A stretch of 64,000 nucleotides of DNA from Aedoeadaptatus nemausensis (GCF_903819165.1 NZ_CAIJCS010000026.1:62001-126000); one strand, 5' to 3'. Counted from the stretch's first letter, positions 8,641 to 18,700 are shown. Notes: generated by a model from the letters alone, not told the origin. Translations and numbers: made by a program.

Positions 8641-8669
8641 AGAAAGCTGCCACAATGTGACAGCTTTCT
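8641..8669 (-). other. Intercistronic stem-loop between prdB and the prdE/D fusion
   Basis: A 12-bp stem (AGAAAGCTG.CA with its complement, one wobble pair) has a 5-nt loop and no T-tract on the minus strand. It lies just before the Shine-Dalgarno of the fusion gene. It is more like an mRNA-stability or processing element than a terminator. Confidence 0.55.
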
Positions 8670-8678
8670 ATAGATGCA

Positions 8679-9404
8679 TTAGACGTTATGACGATATTCG
8701 TAGGGGAGCATTTCGGTTTGGTTATAGCTCGGGCAGTCGCGAACCCATTCGAGGGAATCTTTTAAGATACCCATTTGCATTTCCACATTGTTCGGTTCAC
8801 CGGCATTGGATCCGATGGGCACGTGGGCTGCGGCGATACGAGGAGCGCCTTGTTGTCTTGCGATAGGCGGAAGGGCCGCGATAACCACACAGCTCATGCC
8901 GGCTTCTTCACAAGCACGGGTAACGATCGTTGCCGAACGGTGGCAGGTACCGCAACCGCCGGTACAAAGAACGATGTCTACGCCTTGATCTTTAAGTTTC
9001 TTTGCGATTTCAGGGCCGGTTTCTTCGCGGAATTTTTCCACGTTTCCGCCGCCGCCCATAAAGGTGTAGGTTTCTTCGGGCAAAGAGCCGATGAATCCTT
9101 CTTCTACTAATTCATGGAGACGATCGATGGGGAACATGGCGTTGACGTCTTTGTTAATGTCGGAGTTGTCGAAGCCGCCGTGGGTTACCATCAATTCGCT
9201 CGAGGGAGTATCGAAGGGAATTACACGATAAGAGTAATCGCCGGAAGTGTTGAACGGTTTATCCTTTTTATTATGGATACCGCCTGCCGTAATAAATGCT
9301 ACTTTACATTCGCTGAGGGGTTTTTTCAGTTCATTGAAAACTGCTTTTGGAATAATAGGAACAAAAATCTCAGATCTTAGTCCTTCCTTTGTCGTTAAAG
9401 TCAT
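8679..9404 (-). CDS. prdB: D-proline reductase subunit PrdB, cysteine form
   Basis: PrdB is the subunit that attacks the substrate C-N bond with a selenol in the known enzymes. The 241-residue protein has the expected length and the motif CTGGCGTCHRSA. The first Cys of CGTC (Cys151) occupies the place of selenocysteine (about residue 152 in the Clostridium sticklandii enzyme) and is encoded by TGC, not TGA. The fold is that of the GrdB/PrdB family. It lies between a small prd-associated gene and the PrdE/D fusion. A Cys version is expected to be catalytically slower or to rely on compensating changes, yet selA and selB are right next door. Confidence 0.92.
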   Translation of the reverse strand: MTLTTKEGLRSEIFVPIIPKAVFNELKKPLSECKVAFITAGGIHNKKDKPFNTSGDYSYRVIPFDTPSSELMVTHGGFDNSDINKDVNAMFPIDRLHELVEEGFIGSLPEETYTFMGGGGNVEKFREETGPEIAKKLKDQGVDIVLCTGGCGTCHRSATIVTRACEEAGMSCVVIAALPPIARQQGAPRIAAAHVPIGSNAGEPNNVEMQMGILKDSLEWVRDCPSYNQTEMLPYEYRHNV

Positions 9405-9428
9405 TTCAGTCCTCCTTCATAACTTGCT

Positions 9429-9854
9429 TTAATCTGTAATGACTTGCGCTTTGCTTAAATAAAATTCGACGGGTAATCCTTCTTCTAATACCACATTCGT
9501 AATCATGGTGCGTCTGGGCACGCGAATCCAACCGAGGTCACGGTTCATCTTGACTTCGATGGCCGTATCGTTAACTTCGCTGATCGTACCGCTTACGATA
9601 CAAGGTGAAGGTTCTTCTTGATTTACGAGATCATAGACATCGTTATCGAAAGGCTGATCCTGCACGGTAATGTAACTGTAGTAAAAGCTCAGCTTACGAT
9701 CGCGCTCAAACTCTTCGATATTTAAGATCATGTCCTTACCTATCACCAGCACACCCAGTCGTCCGCTCAAGTGAATTTTCAACTTGTCGCCATCGATGGA
9801 ATCAAACTTTTTTATCTTACCCGTTACCTTTACCGGTTGAATTTGATACTTCAT
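9429..9854 (-). CDS. Small conserved protein of the prd operon
   Basis: This 141-residue soluble protein is predicted mainly beta-stranded, with short motifs such as GKIKKFDSIDGDKLKIHLSGRLGVLV and a WIRVPRR segment near residue 112. It lies between prdA (3 nt away) and prdB (24 nt away), a position where other prd operons also carry a small protein of unknown role. I think it belongs to the family called CBO2463/CBO2479-domain proteins, but that is from memory. No catalytic motif is seen; a scaffold or assembly role is possible. Confidence 0.75.
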   Translation of the reverse strand: MKYQIQPVKVTGKIKKFDSIDGDKLKIHLSGRLGVLVIGKDMILNIEEFERDRKLSFYYSYITVQDQPFDNDVYDLVNQEEPSPCIVSGTISEVNDTAIEVKMNRDLGWIRVPRRTMITNVVLEEGLPVEFYLSKAQVITD

Positions 9855-9857
9855 GGC

Positions 9858-11627
9858 TTAGTGATCCGTACCGCTTTCTACAAGTTTGCTTTCAGGTAAA
9901 CCTAAAATCTTGTTGTTTTCGTTAATAACGTCGTGATTCCATTTCTTTTCGGCAGGAAGAATTTGAACGCCTTCGATTTTGTTCTTAAGCATTTGAATAG
10001 CTCTTGTAGCGACTTCCGGAGTAATGCAGTTACATCCGGCGATGTCGTTTTCAAATCCGCCTGCGTCTAAGTTTTCTTCTACCATGGCATCGGCATATTC
10101 GTTACCGACGACTAATTGACCTTGGTAAGCACAGAAGGAAACGCCGACGACGGGAATACCTCTGGAACCGGCTTGACCGATGTGTTCTACAAAGTCGATA
10201 TGGTTGTTACCGAAACCTTCAGTGGTGATGATAACGCCGTCTAAGGATAGGGAGTCTAGAGTGGAGCCTAAACGTTCGGAAACCCACATTTTTTCGTCAT
10301 TGACTTGGGGAGAACCGATTAAGCAAACGCCTACTAAGTCGATTTCATCGTCTTCAGCTAAACCTTCGATAAGTGGTTCGCGAATGTAGTGGCGCGTCAT
10401 TTCTTTCGTTGCCGGTCCGATACAGGTTAATGCGTGAACGGCACCGTCTCTGATTTCGTTGGAGTTTAATACGAGAGGAACATTTCCTAAGTCTACGTTC
10501 ATACGACCGCCTGCTACGCCGCAAGGTTCGGCGGGGCACAAGCAGTTGTCGTGCATGGCGCCTTGACCCATGATTTCTTTTACGAGTAATACGCGAGGTT
10601 TACCCGGGTGACGAACGTCTTCGCAAAGCTCTTCTTTAACGACTTCGCCTTCGTAGTCTTTCAATTCGTTACGAACTGCTTGAATAATGTGGTCTTGGCA
10701 TTTGTGTGCAGCCAAGGGACCCGGTCTGGTCATACCGGTTAAGCGTTCGACGACGGCGTGGCAACGAATGATAATGTCGTTTTCATCGGCACAGCCGGGG
10801 TGACCGAAGAACATTTGCTCATCTAAGTAACCTTCCGAGGAACCGAATTCGTGAATTTGAACGCCGTCTTCGTCAACACCGGTGAGCATAAAAACTGCAC
10901 CGTCGACGATTTTGGTTACGCCTTCGCCCAGTTTGCCTTCGATCTTGGTAGCGATGGGCACGACGTCCATAATGGTTTCAGTTTCTACGTGGCGGTTATC
11001 GGGATGGATAACGTCGAGTTCCAGACTTTTAACGAGAACGTCTTCTTTAAGAGCTTCTTTTACGATGTTTTTATCGATAGTAATGACACCGTCTTTGATC
11101 GAGGTTTCGTCGCCGATTTTAGCGTCGGTAATTTTAATATGTTTTTTTACGAGTTTATGAAGTACCTTTTTTTCGCCTACGACAGGTGCAGTCGGAGCGC
11201 CTGCGAATGCACCCGGTGCACCGCTTACGCCGCCTACGGGAACTTCAAGCTTCAATCCGTCAAATTTTTCAGCTTTGCCGATTTCAATACGAATCATGCC
11301 GCTTCCTCCTACGGGACCTTGAGCCACAGTTGTTTTTTCTTCTTTTTGAGGCTTTTCTTCTTCTTTTTCCGGTTCTTGAACTGCATCGACCATGTCGGCA
11401 GTAATAGAGATCAACGCTTCCGCGTCATCTTTCAATGTAGAACCTAAAACTTGTTCAATCGTCAAACCGTTATCGGTCAATTCGATCAAGCCGGCATCCA
11501 CTAAATCGGGGAATAAACCGGGATCTTCTAAGTTTTCTGCTGAAATCTTCGTCCCCTTCGGGGTGCGGCAACAAAAGACAGCAGGATCTTTTAGATGCGC
11601 TTGTAGTTGTTCATTGGTTAGTGACAT
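9858..11627 (-). CDS. prdA: D-proline reductase proprotein PrdA
   Basis: PrdA is cleaved to give the pyruvoyl-carrying subunit of D-proline reductase, which reduces D-proline to 5-aminovalerate. The 589-residue protein has the N-terminal module with a CCR motif (residues 19-21) and an acidic linker at about 84-100. A PrdD-like region runs to residue 401, and the processing site HALTCIGPATKE has the pyruvoyl-precursor Cys402. The last 188 residues form the small subunit. The start follows GGAGG. It heads a transcript prdA-orf-prdB-prdE/D, with a long AT-rich region in front. Confidence 0.96.
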   Translation of the reverse strand: MSLTNEQLQAHLKDPAVFCCRTPKGTKISAENLEDPGLFPDLVDAGLIELTDNGLTIEQVLGSTLKDDAEALISITADMVDAVQEPEKEEEKPQKEEKTTVAQGPVGGSGMIRIEIGKAEKFDGLKLEVPVGGVSGAPGAFAGAPTAPVVGEKKVLHKLVKKHIKITDAKIGDETSIKDGVITIDKNIVKEALKEDVLVKSLELDVIHPDNRHVETETIMDVVPIATKIEGKLGEGVTKIVDGAVFMLTGVDEDGVQIHEFGSSEGYLDEQMFFGHPGCADENDIIIRCHAVVERLTGMTRPGPLAAHKCQDHIIQAVRNELKDYEGEVVKEELCEDVRHPGKPRVLLVKEIMGQGAMHDNCLCPAEPCGVAGGRMNVDLGNVPLVLNSNEIRDGAVHALTCIGPATKEMTRHYIREPLIEGLAEDDEIDLVGVCLIGSPQVNDEKMWVSERLGSTLDSLSLDGVIITTEGFGNNHIDFVEHIGQAGSRGIPVVGVSFCAYQGQLVVGNEYADAMVEENLDAGGFENDIAGCNCITPEVATRAIQMLKNKIEGVQILPAEKKWNHDVINENNKILGLPESKLVESGTDH

Positions 11628-11678
11628 TTACAGCCTCCTTAGCACTACAATTTTCAGGAAATGAATATGTCTACTCTC

Positions 11679-11701
11679 ACAAAGGCAGGAGTAGCCTTTG
11701 T
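11679..11701 (-). other. Leader hairpin upstream of prdA
   Basis: The perfect arms ACAAAGGC and GCCTTTGT enclose a 7-nt loop, about 50 nt before the prdA start codon in the presumed mRNA leader. There is no T-tract. It may affect translation or mRNA stability. Confidence 0.4.
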
Positions 11702-11898
11702 ATGCATTGCGATTCCGAGGAATTATTCTAACGAACAGATTTAACCGTCGATTTTCTACGGATCCTTTTAGAAAATCTGCACCGCGAAAGCTAAATGATC
11801 AAACTCTTTCCCGATTTTAAATTAAAAATGTCGAGTATAGAGATCCTCCTCGTAAGGAAACGGCTTATTTTAGCCTTTATCGCCCCTGCATGACTACA

Positions 11899-11927
11899 TG
11901 ATAACAATCTATGAAATAATTAGTCAA
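11899..11927 (-). promoter_or_regulatory. Candidate prdA promoter
   Basis: On the minus strand TTGACT and TTATCA are separated by 17 bp. The -10 element is poor, so the promoter may need an activator. The leader would be about 270 nt. Confidence 0.4.
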
Positions 11928-12174
11928 TAACTTTGTTACGATATTAAAACTTTCTATTATCTCTGTTCCCTATTCGTATTTTTAATCTATACCTGTATTC
12001 GATTTTTCTATAGATGTTTTCCTATCCTTCTCTCATAATCATTGTAATTACTGATTCCTAGCTTTCTCCATGTTTTCATATTTTCATAAGACCACATTCA
12101 TCATCATTTAGCTATTGTATACCAGTCACATTTCCATCTTTTTCTTCTTTATAATTTTGAGCTTATTCGAGCAC

Positions 12175-12207
12175 AAAAAAAGAACCCGATCATAAGATCA
12201 GGTTCTT
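12175..12207 (-). terminator. Terminator after prdE
   Basis: A 12-bp stem (AAGAACCTGATC and complement, one wobble pair) with a TTAT loop is followed on the minus strand by a run of seven T, ending within 10 nt of the prdE stop. Confidence 0.88.
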
Positions 12208-12212
12208 GATTT

Positions 12213-12686
12213 TTATTTTCTGCCTTCTTTACGAACTTTCAGTTTCAAGAGGGCGATGGCTTTTCTTGCGTCCATAAGATCTACATTGTTTTCACCGACG
12301 ACTTCCGTCTCGATGCCCTGTTCCGATTTGTTAATATCGACGAGGGTGTTCATGTATTTGTTCTTTACGACGAAGGAAGCCTGTGTTCCCTGGAAGGTTA
12401 CGCCGACAGTGGGGATGCCACGTTTGCCGAGTTCTTCCCAGGTATTGGCGAAGTCGACGTGGGAGTTGCCCCAGCCGTCCGCCGATAGGATGACGCCGTC
12501 TGTACGCATCCCTTCAATCCAGGATGCGGCGCGGGTACCCACAAAGTATTTATCTTCATTGTCTTGGGGCGTTCCGACGAGGACGACACCTTGAAAATCG
12601 ATGTCCGTGTCTTCACCTAAAAGTTCCACGATGGGATCTCTAAAATGGTGTAAACTGGTTTCTTTTGTCGATGGACCGATGCCCAT
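12213..12686 (-). CDS. prdE: Proline reductase cluster protein PrdE
   Basis: The 157-residue protein resembles the small, pyruvoyl-bearing part of PrdA. Its N-terminus MGIGPSTKETSLHHFRDPI aligns with the PrdA segment that begins at the cleavage Cys, but here the residue is the start Met, so no pyruvoyl group can form. The conserved blocks DGWGNSHVDF and GIPTVGVTFQG are present. It follows prdC by 21 bp, and a strong terminator follows. A second PrdE-like module is fused to PrdD in the other prd transcript, so the cluster has two versions. Confidence 0.85.
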   Translation of the reverse strand: MGIGPSTKETSLHHFRDPIVELLGEDTDIDFQGVVLVGTPQDNEDKYFVGTRAASWIEGMRTDGVILSADGWGNSHVDFANTWEELGKRGIPTVGVTFQGTQASFVVKNKYMNTLVDINKSEQGIETEVVGENNVDLMDARKAIALLKLKVRKEGRK

Positions 12687-12707
12687 AATCTACCCCCAAT
12701 CTTTGGT

Positions 12708-14042
12708 TTACAGGGCGTTTTCGTCAAATTTACGAATGAGCGGCATGCCCATGGTGCGAAGTGCCGTATCCGTAGCGTGGTTAACCTCGAGACCTGCCTT
12801 GGGAGCCGATGCCATAACGGTGTTGGAGCAGTCGGTGCAGTGGCCGATAAGAACAGATTCGCAGCCTTGTTTTTTGAATGCGAGGATGTGTTCAGCTTGG
12901 CCGGGGCAGTTTCCGGGATCTTTACATTTGTAAGTGCCGTTCTTTTGTTCTACGGCGTTTTTACATACGCGGTAATCGATAGGTTCTTGACCTAAGGATT
13001 GAGCGATTTCGTAAAGTCTTTCCTTAGCCGGACCGCATGCACATTGGATAATGCCCATGGGGCCTTTTGCTTCTTGGAAAGGTTCGGTAGCGGTTACGCC
13101 GCCGTATAATTTGTAAATGGAGTTGTTTTCTTTGTTGCGACGACCGGTGTAGGGTCCGCCGATTAAGATTTCGCCGACGGGTTCGTCGAGACCGCCGAAG
13201 TCTTCGACAATATCATCGATCATCATGCCGTAGGGAATATGAATAACTTCTTTTTGTCCCTTTTCGGTGAATTTCTTAAATTTACCTGCTACGGTAACGT
13301 ATTTATCGATACAGGGTTTTAAGTCCTTAACCGCATGGTGGATGCAGCAAAGGGTTTCGATATTAAATACGACACAGTTCGCTTCAGCAGGAAGTGCACC
13401 CGGGGGAAGCAGTTTGTTGACGGTATCGCGAACGAGTGCGCGTTCTTCACCGACGGGATAAATGTTTCTTAAGGGAAGGATGCGGATATCTTTGATTCCT
13501 TTTTCCTTTAAGATGCCGTTAATGTGTTTGATTTCTTCTTTATGTTTGAGCTTAATACCGATAATACCCTTGGTAGCACCGGTGGATTTCATGGCAATTT
13601 GCATACCGCTGATAAGCGCATCGGTTTCTTCCATGATTTGCGTCATGTTGTGATCGAGGATGGGCTCACATTCTGCTGCGTTACAAAGAATATAGCCATC
13701 TTTTCCTTTGAGATCGGTGTTCATTTTGACATAAGCGGGGAAACCTGCGCCGCCCATGCCGAGGATGCCGGCCTTGCGGACGGTTTCAGCATCGTCTTTA
13801 CCGGGCTCGAGTTTTACGTAATCGTCGTTAACGCTGGGATTGCCTTCAGCTTCAACGGTAATGTAATCTTCTTGTACATCGGTTACGGTACCGGTAACGG
13901 AGGTGTGCAGGGGCACACTTAATTTTTCCGGTTCATAGTCGGCGATGACTTGACCGCGTTTAACTTTATCACCTTTTTTAACACATGTTACCGGCGGTGC
14001 ACCGACACCTTGTTTTAGAAAAAACTTGAACTGTCTTCCCAT
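12708..14042 (-). CDS. prdC: RnfC-like electron-transfer protein PrdC
   Basis: PrdC is thought to pass electrons (from NADH) to proline reductase. The 444-residue protein starts with the biotinyl/barrel-sandwich-like domain of RnfC (KGDKVKRGQVIADY, residues 23-36), then the FMN/NADH-type core GMGGAGFPAYVK with CNAAECEP, an SLBB-like segment, and a Cys-rich C-terminus (CKDPGNCPGQ and HCTDCSN). Unlike RnfC, no classic double 4Fe-4S ferredoxin motif is seen. It is the first gene of a prdC-prdE transcript with its own strong promoter. All cysteines are encoded by TGT/TGC; there is no in-frame TGA. Confidence 0.92.
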   Translation of the reverse strand: MGRQFKFFLKQGVGAPPVTCVKKGDKVKRGQVIADYEPEKLSVPLHTSVTGTVTDVQEDYITVEAEGNPSVNDDYVKLEPGKDDAETVRKAGILGMGGAGFPAYVKMNTDLKGKDGYILCNAAECEPILDHNMTQIMEETDALISGMQIAMKSTGATKGIIGIKLKHKEEIKHINGILKEKGIKDIRILPLRNIYPVGEERALVRDTVNKLLPPGALPAEANCVVFNIETLCCIHHAVKDLKPCIDKYVTVAGKFKKFTEKGQKEVIHIPYGMMIDDIVEDFGGLDEPVGEILIGGPYTGRRNKENNSIYKLYGGVTATEPFQEAKGPMGIIQCACGPAKERLYEIAQSLGQEPIDYRVCKNAVEQKNGTYKCKDPGNCPGQAEHILAFKKQGCESVLIGHCTDCSNTVMASAPKAGLEVNHATDTALRTMGMPLIRKFDENAL

Positions 14043-14138
14043 ATCTACACTCCTTACTAGATCTAGTATCCTCCAAAACGGAACGGATTTGGAAGAAAAT
14101 CGTTTTCTGTTGGATTATGGCTATTCAACCTCATTTGA

Positions 14139-14167
14139 ATTATAGCAATCACCTTTATTTCAGTCAA
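14139..14167 (-). promoter_or_regulatory. Promoter of prdC-prdE
   Basis: On the minus strand TTGACT and TATAAT are separated by 17 bp, about 100 nt before the prdC start. The rest of this 279-bp gap also contains the palindrome ACTAGATCTAGT close to the start codon. Confidence 0.75.
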
Positions 14168-14280
14168 GGACGGGGGAAAGCTTATTCCACGATTTTTTAT
14201 CTGATTTTCAAGGCTTCCGAGGATTTCTTTAAAGATTATAATCTATAAAATAAGTCTATTGTATTTTTCTATACTGCATA

Positions 14281-14314
14281 AAAAAAATAAACCCATCCTT
14301 CGATGAGTTTATTT
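14281..14314 (-). terminator. Terminator after the MATE gene
   Basis: A 13-bp stem (AAATAAACTCATC and complement, one wobble pair) with a tetraloop is followed by a T run on the minus strand. Confidence 0.88.
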
Positions 14315-14321
14315 CATAAGT

Positions 14322-15683
14322 TTATTCGTCGTCTATGGAAAGCATCGATCTGATCTTATTCTTATCGATCTTCTTCATAAAGTAGATGGCGATTAGCATC
14401 GCTACAAACTCGGCTATGGGATAGGCGAGCCATACATAAGCGAGAACGCCCGTCTTTGAAAAGAAATAAGCCAGGGGAATGATTAAAATCAATTGACGTA
14501 CTAAGTTGACGATCATACTGATCAATCCGTTTCCAAAGGATTGGAAGATCCCGGAACTGATGACGCTCACTGCCGCAAAAATAAAGGATATAGAAATAAT
14601 CCTTAAAGCCGTTACGCCGATGGATAAAAGCTCCGGCGACGGATCGAAAAAGCCCATAATTTGTGCCGGGAAGAGTTGGAAAAGTAAAAAGCCTCCCGTC
14701 ATAAAGATAATGGCCGTTTTATAGGCGAGCTTAATAACTTCATAAATCCTGTCCCTATGCCCCGCTCCGTAATTATAGGCGATAATGGGTACGAGTCCGT
14801 TATTCATACCGAAGATGGGCATAAATACGAAACTGTTCACTTTAAAATAAATCCCCAGGGCCACTACGGCGGCAGCGCCGAAAGCGGCGAGTATGGAGTT
14901 GATCATAAAGACGGAGACGGAGTTTACGGAAATCATAATGGCCGAAGGAACGCCCACGGCGAGAATTCCTTTAATAATTTCTCCATTGATATGGAAGTGA
15001 TCCTGCAAAAGATCCAGCTCTTTATTCTTCGTAAAGTTTAAATATAGGCCGAAGATAAAGGCGAGGACTTGGCTCGTAACCGTAGCCACTGCCGCACCTA
15101 CCACGCCCATTTCCGGGAAGAATCCGATGCCGAAAATAAAGAAGGGATCCAAAACGATATTGAGGCCCGCGCCGAAAAGTTGGGTGTACATACTGTAGAC
15201 CGCACGCCCCGTGGATTGCAGAAGCCGCTCCATACAGATCTGGCCGCAAAGACCGATACTGAAAAGAAAACAGATGTTTAAGTAACGTACGCCGTCTCGA
15301 ATAATGGCCGGATCGCTCGTCTGCATGGCGATCAGCTTCGGCGCCGCCATGACGCCGAAGACGGCGAATAGAATGCCGACGATCATATTGAGCAGGAGAC
15401 CGTGTTGAGCACAAAGATTGGCCGCCCGCGGATTCTTTTCACCTAAGTGACGACTTAAAAGGGCGTTCATCCCTACTCCGATACCGATAGAAAAAGCATT
15501 GATGAGCATTTGCATGGGGAATGCCACGCTGACCGCCGCAAGGGCGCTTTCGCCGACGCGGGAAACCCAGATGCTATCGACTATATTATAAAGAGCCTGT
15601 ACGAGCATGGACAAAGCGATAGGCAATGAAATGCTCATTAAAAGCTTGGGAATCGGCTCATAACCCATTCTATTTTCTTTCAT
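14322..15683 (-). CDS. MATE-family multidrug/sodium antiporter
   Basis: The protein is about 453 residues with some twelve hydrophobic segments in two homologous halves. It starts with the typical PIPKLLMSISLPIALSMLVQALYNIVDSIWVSR. I chose the ATG that follows AGGAGGTGACC; an upstream in-frame ATG would add 32 unlike residues and run over a terminator. MATE proteins export organic cations and drugs against Na+ or H+; the substrate is unknown. It is a single gene between two terminators. Confidence 0.92.
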   Translation of the reverse strand: MKENRMGYEPIPKLLMSISLPIALSMLVQALYNIVDSIWVSRVGESALAAVSVAFPMQMLINAFSIGIGVGMNALLSRHLGEKNPRAANLCAQHGLLLNMIVGILFAVFGVMAAPKLIAMQTSDPAIIRDGVRYLNICFLFSIGLCGQICMERLLQSTGRAVYSMYTQLFGAGLNIVLDPFFIFGIGFFPEMGVVGAAVATVTSQVLAFIFGLYLNFTKNKELDLLQDHFHINGEIIKGILAVGVPSAIMISVNSVSVFMINSILAAFGAAAVVALGIYFKVNSFVFMPIFGMNNGLVPIIAYNYGAGHRDRIYEVIKLAYKTAIIFMTGGFLLFQLFPAQIMGFFDPSPELLSIGVTALRIISISFIFAAVSVISSGIFQSFGNGLISMIVNLVRQLILIIPLAYFFSKTGVLAYVWLAYPIAEFVAMLIAIYFMKKIDKNKIRSMLSIDDE

Positions 15684-15713
15684 CCGGTCACCTCCTGTAA
15701 ATTTTAGACAAAT

Positions 15714-15740
15714 GAAAAAGGGCACACGCGGCCCTTTTTC
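15714..15740 (-). terminator. Terminator of the ABC/FtsX operon
   Basis: The perfect 10-bp arms GAAAAAGGGC and GCCCTTTTTC enclose a 7-nt loop. Confidence 0.88.
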
Positions 15741-15780
15741 TATCTTATCTAGGTTATCACTTTTCTCTCCTTCAGTCAAA

Positions 15781-18700
15781 TTATTCTACACTCTTCAGCG
15801 CTTCCACCATGTCGATTTTTTGCAGTTTGCCGTGGAACCAGAACATGAGGAGCGTGGAAATGATGATGGTAATTACTGCGGGCAGGAAGTAATTCATGAA
15901 GCCGAGAGCGGGATCCAGCATGGCGAACTCGGGAACGACGACGCGAATGACCAGCCCGTGAAGGGCCTTGCCCACGAAGAAGCCGAGAATAATTCCCACC
16001 GCCGTAAGGGTGGCCGTTTCCCTGTAAATATAGCGGGTCACTTCTTTCGGATAAAAGCCCAGAACGCGGATCGTGGAGATTTCCCTCCGCCTTTCTTCAA
16101 TATTTATGGTGGTCAAAGTGGAGAGTACTACTACGGCCAGAGTGGAGGAGGCCGCCAATATGACCATGACGATAAAATTAATATTCGACGCCACATGATC
16201 TACGCGATCGGACATGGTATTGGTGTCGATGAGAGCCACGACGGAATCGTAATCCTTGTAACGGGACACGTCTTTTCCGCCGGTAGCCAGATAGTGCATA
16301 TTCTCTTCGTATTTTTTATCGAAGATCTCTTCGTAATCTTTCCTGTCCATGTAAAGATAGTGGCCGGCATAACCTTCGGCGATGCTCGCAATGGGAATCT
16401 TGTACTCCCTTTCGTCTTCATCTTTGACGACGAGAACATCTCCCGGTTTTACGTCTTTAATTTCGGCGAGCTTTTCTGTAATGACGGCGCCTTTTGTAAG
16501 ATCGATGGCCTTTCCGCTCTTCCGCTCTCTCAGATTTACGACCTTTTTAAGTGAAGCCGTATCTTCGGGAACCACCATTATCAGGTTTTGATCCAGGCCT
16601 TTGTCGTAATCCACTTGTAGGGATTCCATATGGCCGGCGACGGCCGTGCGTATTTCCGCGTCGTTCTTCAGATGATTCAAATAAGCTTCATGATCTTCCC
16701 GATCGATAGCAGGCTCAAAGCGCACCATGTAATCGTACCGATCGATTTCTTTGAATTGCTTGTTCACCAGGCCGTCGACCGATGTGCGGATGCCGAATCC
16801 CAATAAAAGCAGAGCCACGCAGCCCATGACGCCGACGATGGTCATGGCCATGCGCTTTTTATCCCGAAAGAGGTTGCGAGCCGTCACTTTTTGGAAAAAG
16901 CTCAGCCGCTTCCAAAGGGGCGTAATTCGCTCCAATACGATCCGGGTACCCTTGGCGGGCGGCTTCGGCAATAAGAGGGTGGCCGTTTTATGGCGCAAAC
17001 TTTTTCGCGCACTGATCCAGGCGATAAAGCCCGTGGCGAGCATGCCGAGGATAACGGAAAAGACGATATGCATCGGGTACCACCCCTTGGCGAGTCCCGA
17101 AACCGACGCGCCGCTTAAATAGGCCTCGGCGACGACGCTGCTCAGTAAGAAGTTCCCCAGTATGCCGCCGGGAATACCACCTAAAAGAGCGGCCAGCGTA
17201 CCGAATAGTACGTATTTCCATGCGATAGCGCCATCGGAATAGCCCAGTGCTTTGTACGTGCCGATAAGAATGCGCTCCTCGTCCACCATACGGTTCATCA
17301 CCGTGGAGGCCAGGAGAAGAGCGATAGCGAAGAGAAAGACGGGAAACACCATGGACAGCTGATCGATCCGATCACTATAATCCAGGAAAGTATAGGCGAT
17401 GCCCTCTTCATTCATGGGGGTGATCTCGTAGATAGGCTTTTCAATGATGTTGAGGATGTCCCGCGCTCTCGCCAGATCTTCCTCCCCTTCTTTTAAATCC
17501 TTTAGGGCGTCGGGTTTTTCGGCGGCATATTCGGCCCGAGCTTCATCTAAATCCGCCCTTCCCTCGTAAAGTTCCGCCTCCGCAAGATCCAGCTTCCGCT
17601 TGCCTTTTCTTCGCTCGGCATCCAAGCTTTCCTTCCCTTTTTGGAATTCACTCTCTCCCTCGCGAAGTTTTGCTTTTGCCGCCGCGATTTCGGCGCTTCC
17701 CGCTTCGATCTCTTTCTTTTTATTTTTAAGCTCCGATTCCGCGAGAGCCAGGTCACGCCTGCTTGCATCCAGTTTTCGAAGGGCTTCTTCGCTCTTCGCC
17801 TTGACCGCGAGGGCTCTTTCCTTTTGTTCCGCCACTTCTTTTTCCCGGGCGGCGAGCTCCGCCTTGGCTCTTGCCAGTTTCACCTCTTCTTTTGCCGCAC
17901 CGTTATTTTGTTCCCGCTCCAATTGAGCTAAGGCTTTTTCGCGGGCGTCTTTCGCCCCGTTTTGTGCGGCGATCATAACGTTCAGCTCTCTTTTTCGCTT
18001 GTTACCTGCGAGCATGGCGTCTTTCCGTTTCTCGAAAGATCTCGTCGCCTTATCCCGTTCTCCTTTCAGGCGATCCGCTTCTCTTTTCGCCTTGAGATAG
18101 GCGGGAGATTTTAGGGCGTTTTCAAGCTCGGCTTTCTGCTTTTCTAAATTCGAGCCATCCTCCCCTTCTTTTAAGTCGGAGATTTTTTCGTCGAGGGCCT
18201 TTATTCTTTCGCCGATGGCCTGTTCATCGACGCCCGTTTTCTTTAAGGTCGCAAGGGCTTCCTCGTAGCGAGCCTGTTTTTCCATAAGCTCTTTCTGCGC
18301 AGCTATCGATTTCCCGCGAAGGGCGTCCTTTTGCTCGTCAATAGCGGAAAGCTCCGCCTTTGCATCGGCTATGGTCTTCTCGGAGTAGGGCAGCTCGGGG
18401 ACAGACCTGAGCGCAGGAGCCTCGCCTCTCTCTAAGCGTTCCTTAGCTTCCCGAATGGTTTTTTCTTCCCGGAGAATATTTTCCAAGGCCTCGTCGGCGG
18501 TTTGGATCCCCGCGAGGGCTCGATCTTTCCCGGCTAAACCGTCCACTATGCCGGCGGCAATGGCGTTTTCTCCGTCGAGAAGGGCCTTTTCTCCGGCGCT
18601 CAATCGGTCTTCCTGAAACAAAATGCTGTTTCTCGCCATGTTCAGTTTACTCTTAGAATCTTTAAGGGCGGCTTCCCCTCGAGCGATGCCCTTTTGAAAA

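Larger units (their letters stand above)
11628..12212. other. Long intergenic region upstream of prdA, 585 bp
   Basis: No gene is visible. From right to left it holds the prdE terminator, a very AT-rich stretch, a candidate promoter about 270 nt before prdA, and a leader with a stable hairpin near prdA. I searched by eye for a sigma-54 type GG-N10-GC element, since prd operons in clostridia are controlled by the enhancer-binding protein PrdR, and did not find a convincing one. No prdR gene lies in the window. Confidence 0.6.

Noticed and set aside
8941-8960. Possible selenocysteine UGA in prdB
   Set aside because: The codon at the Sec position reads TGC, the frame is continuous, and no in-frame TGA occurs.
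10851-11447. Rightward open frame of 198 codons over prdA
   Set aside because: It lies antisense to the strongly conserved prdA, has no ribosome site of note, and its Phe/Ser-rich sequence is a shadow of the sense frame.
15712-16554. Rightward open frame of 280 codons over the FtsX permease gene
   Set aside because: It is antisense to a well-supported gene, has odd composition (His/Asp/Gly-rich) and begins in a terminator.
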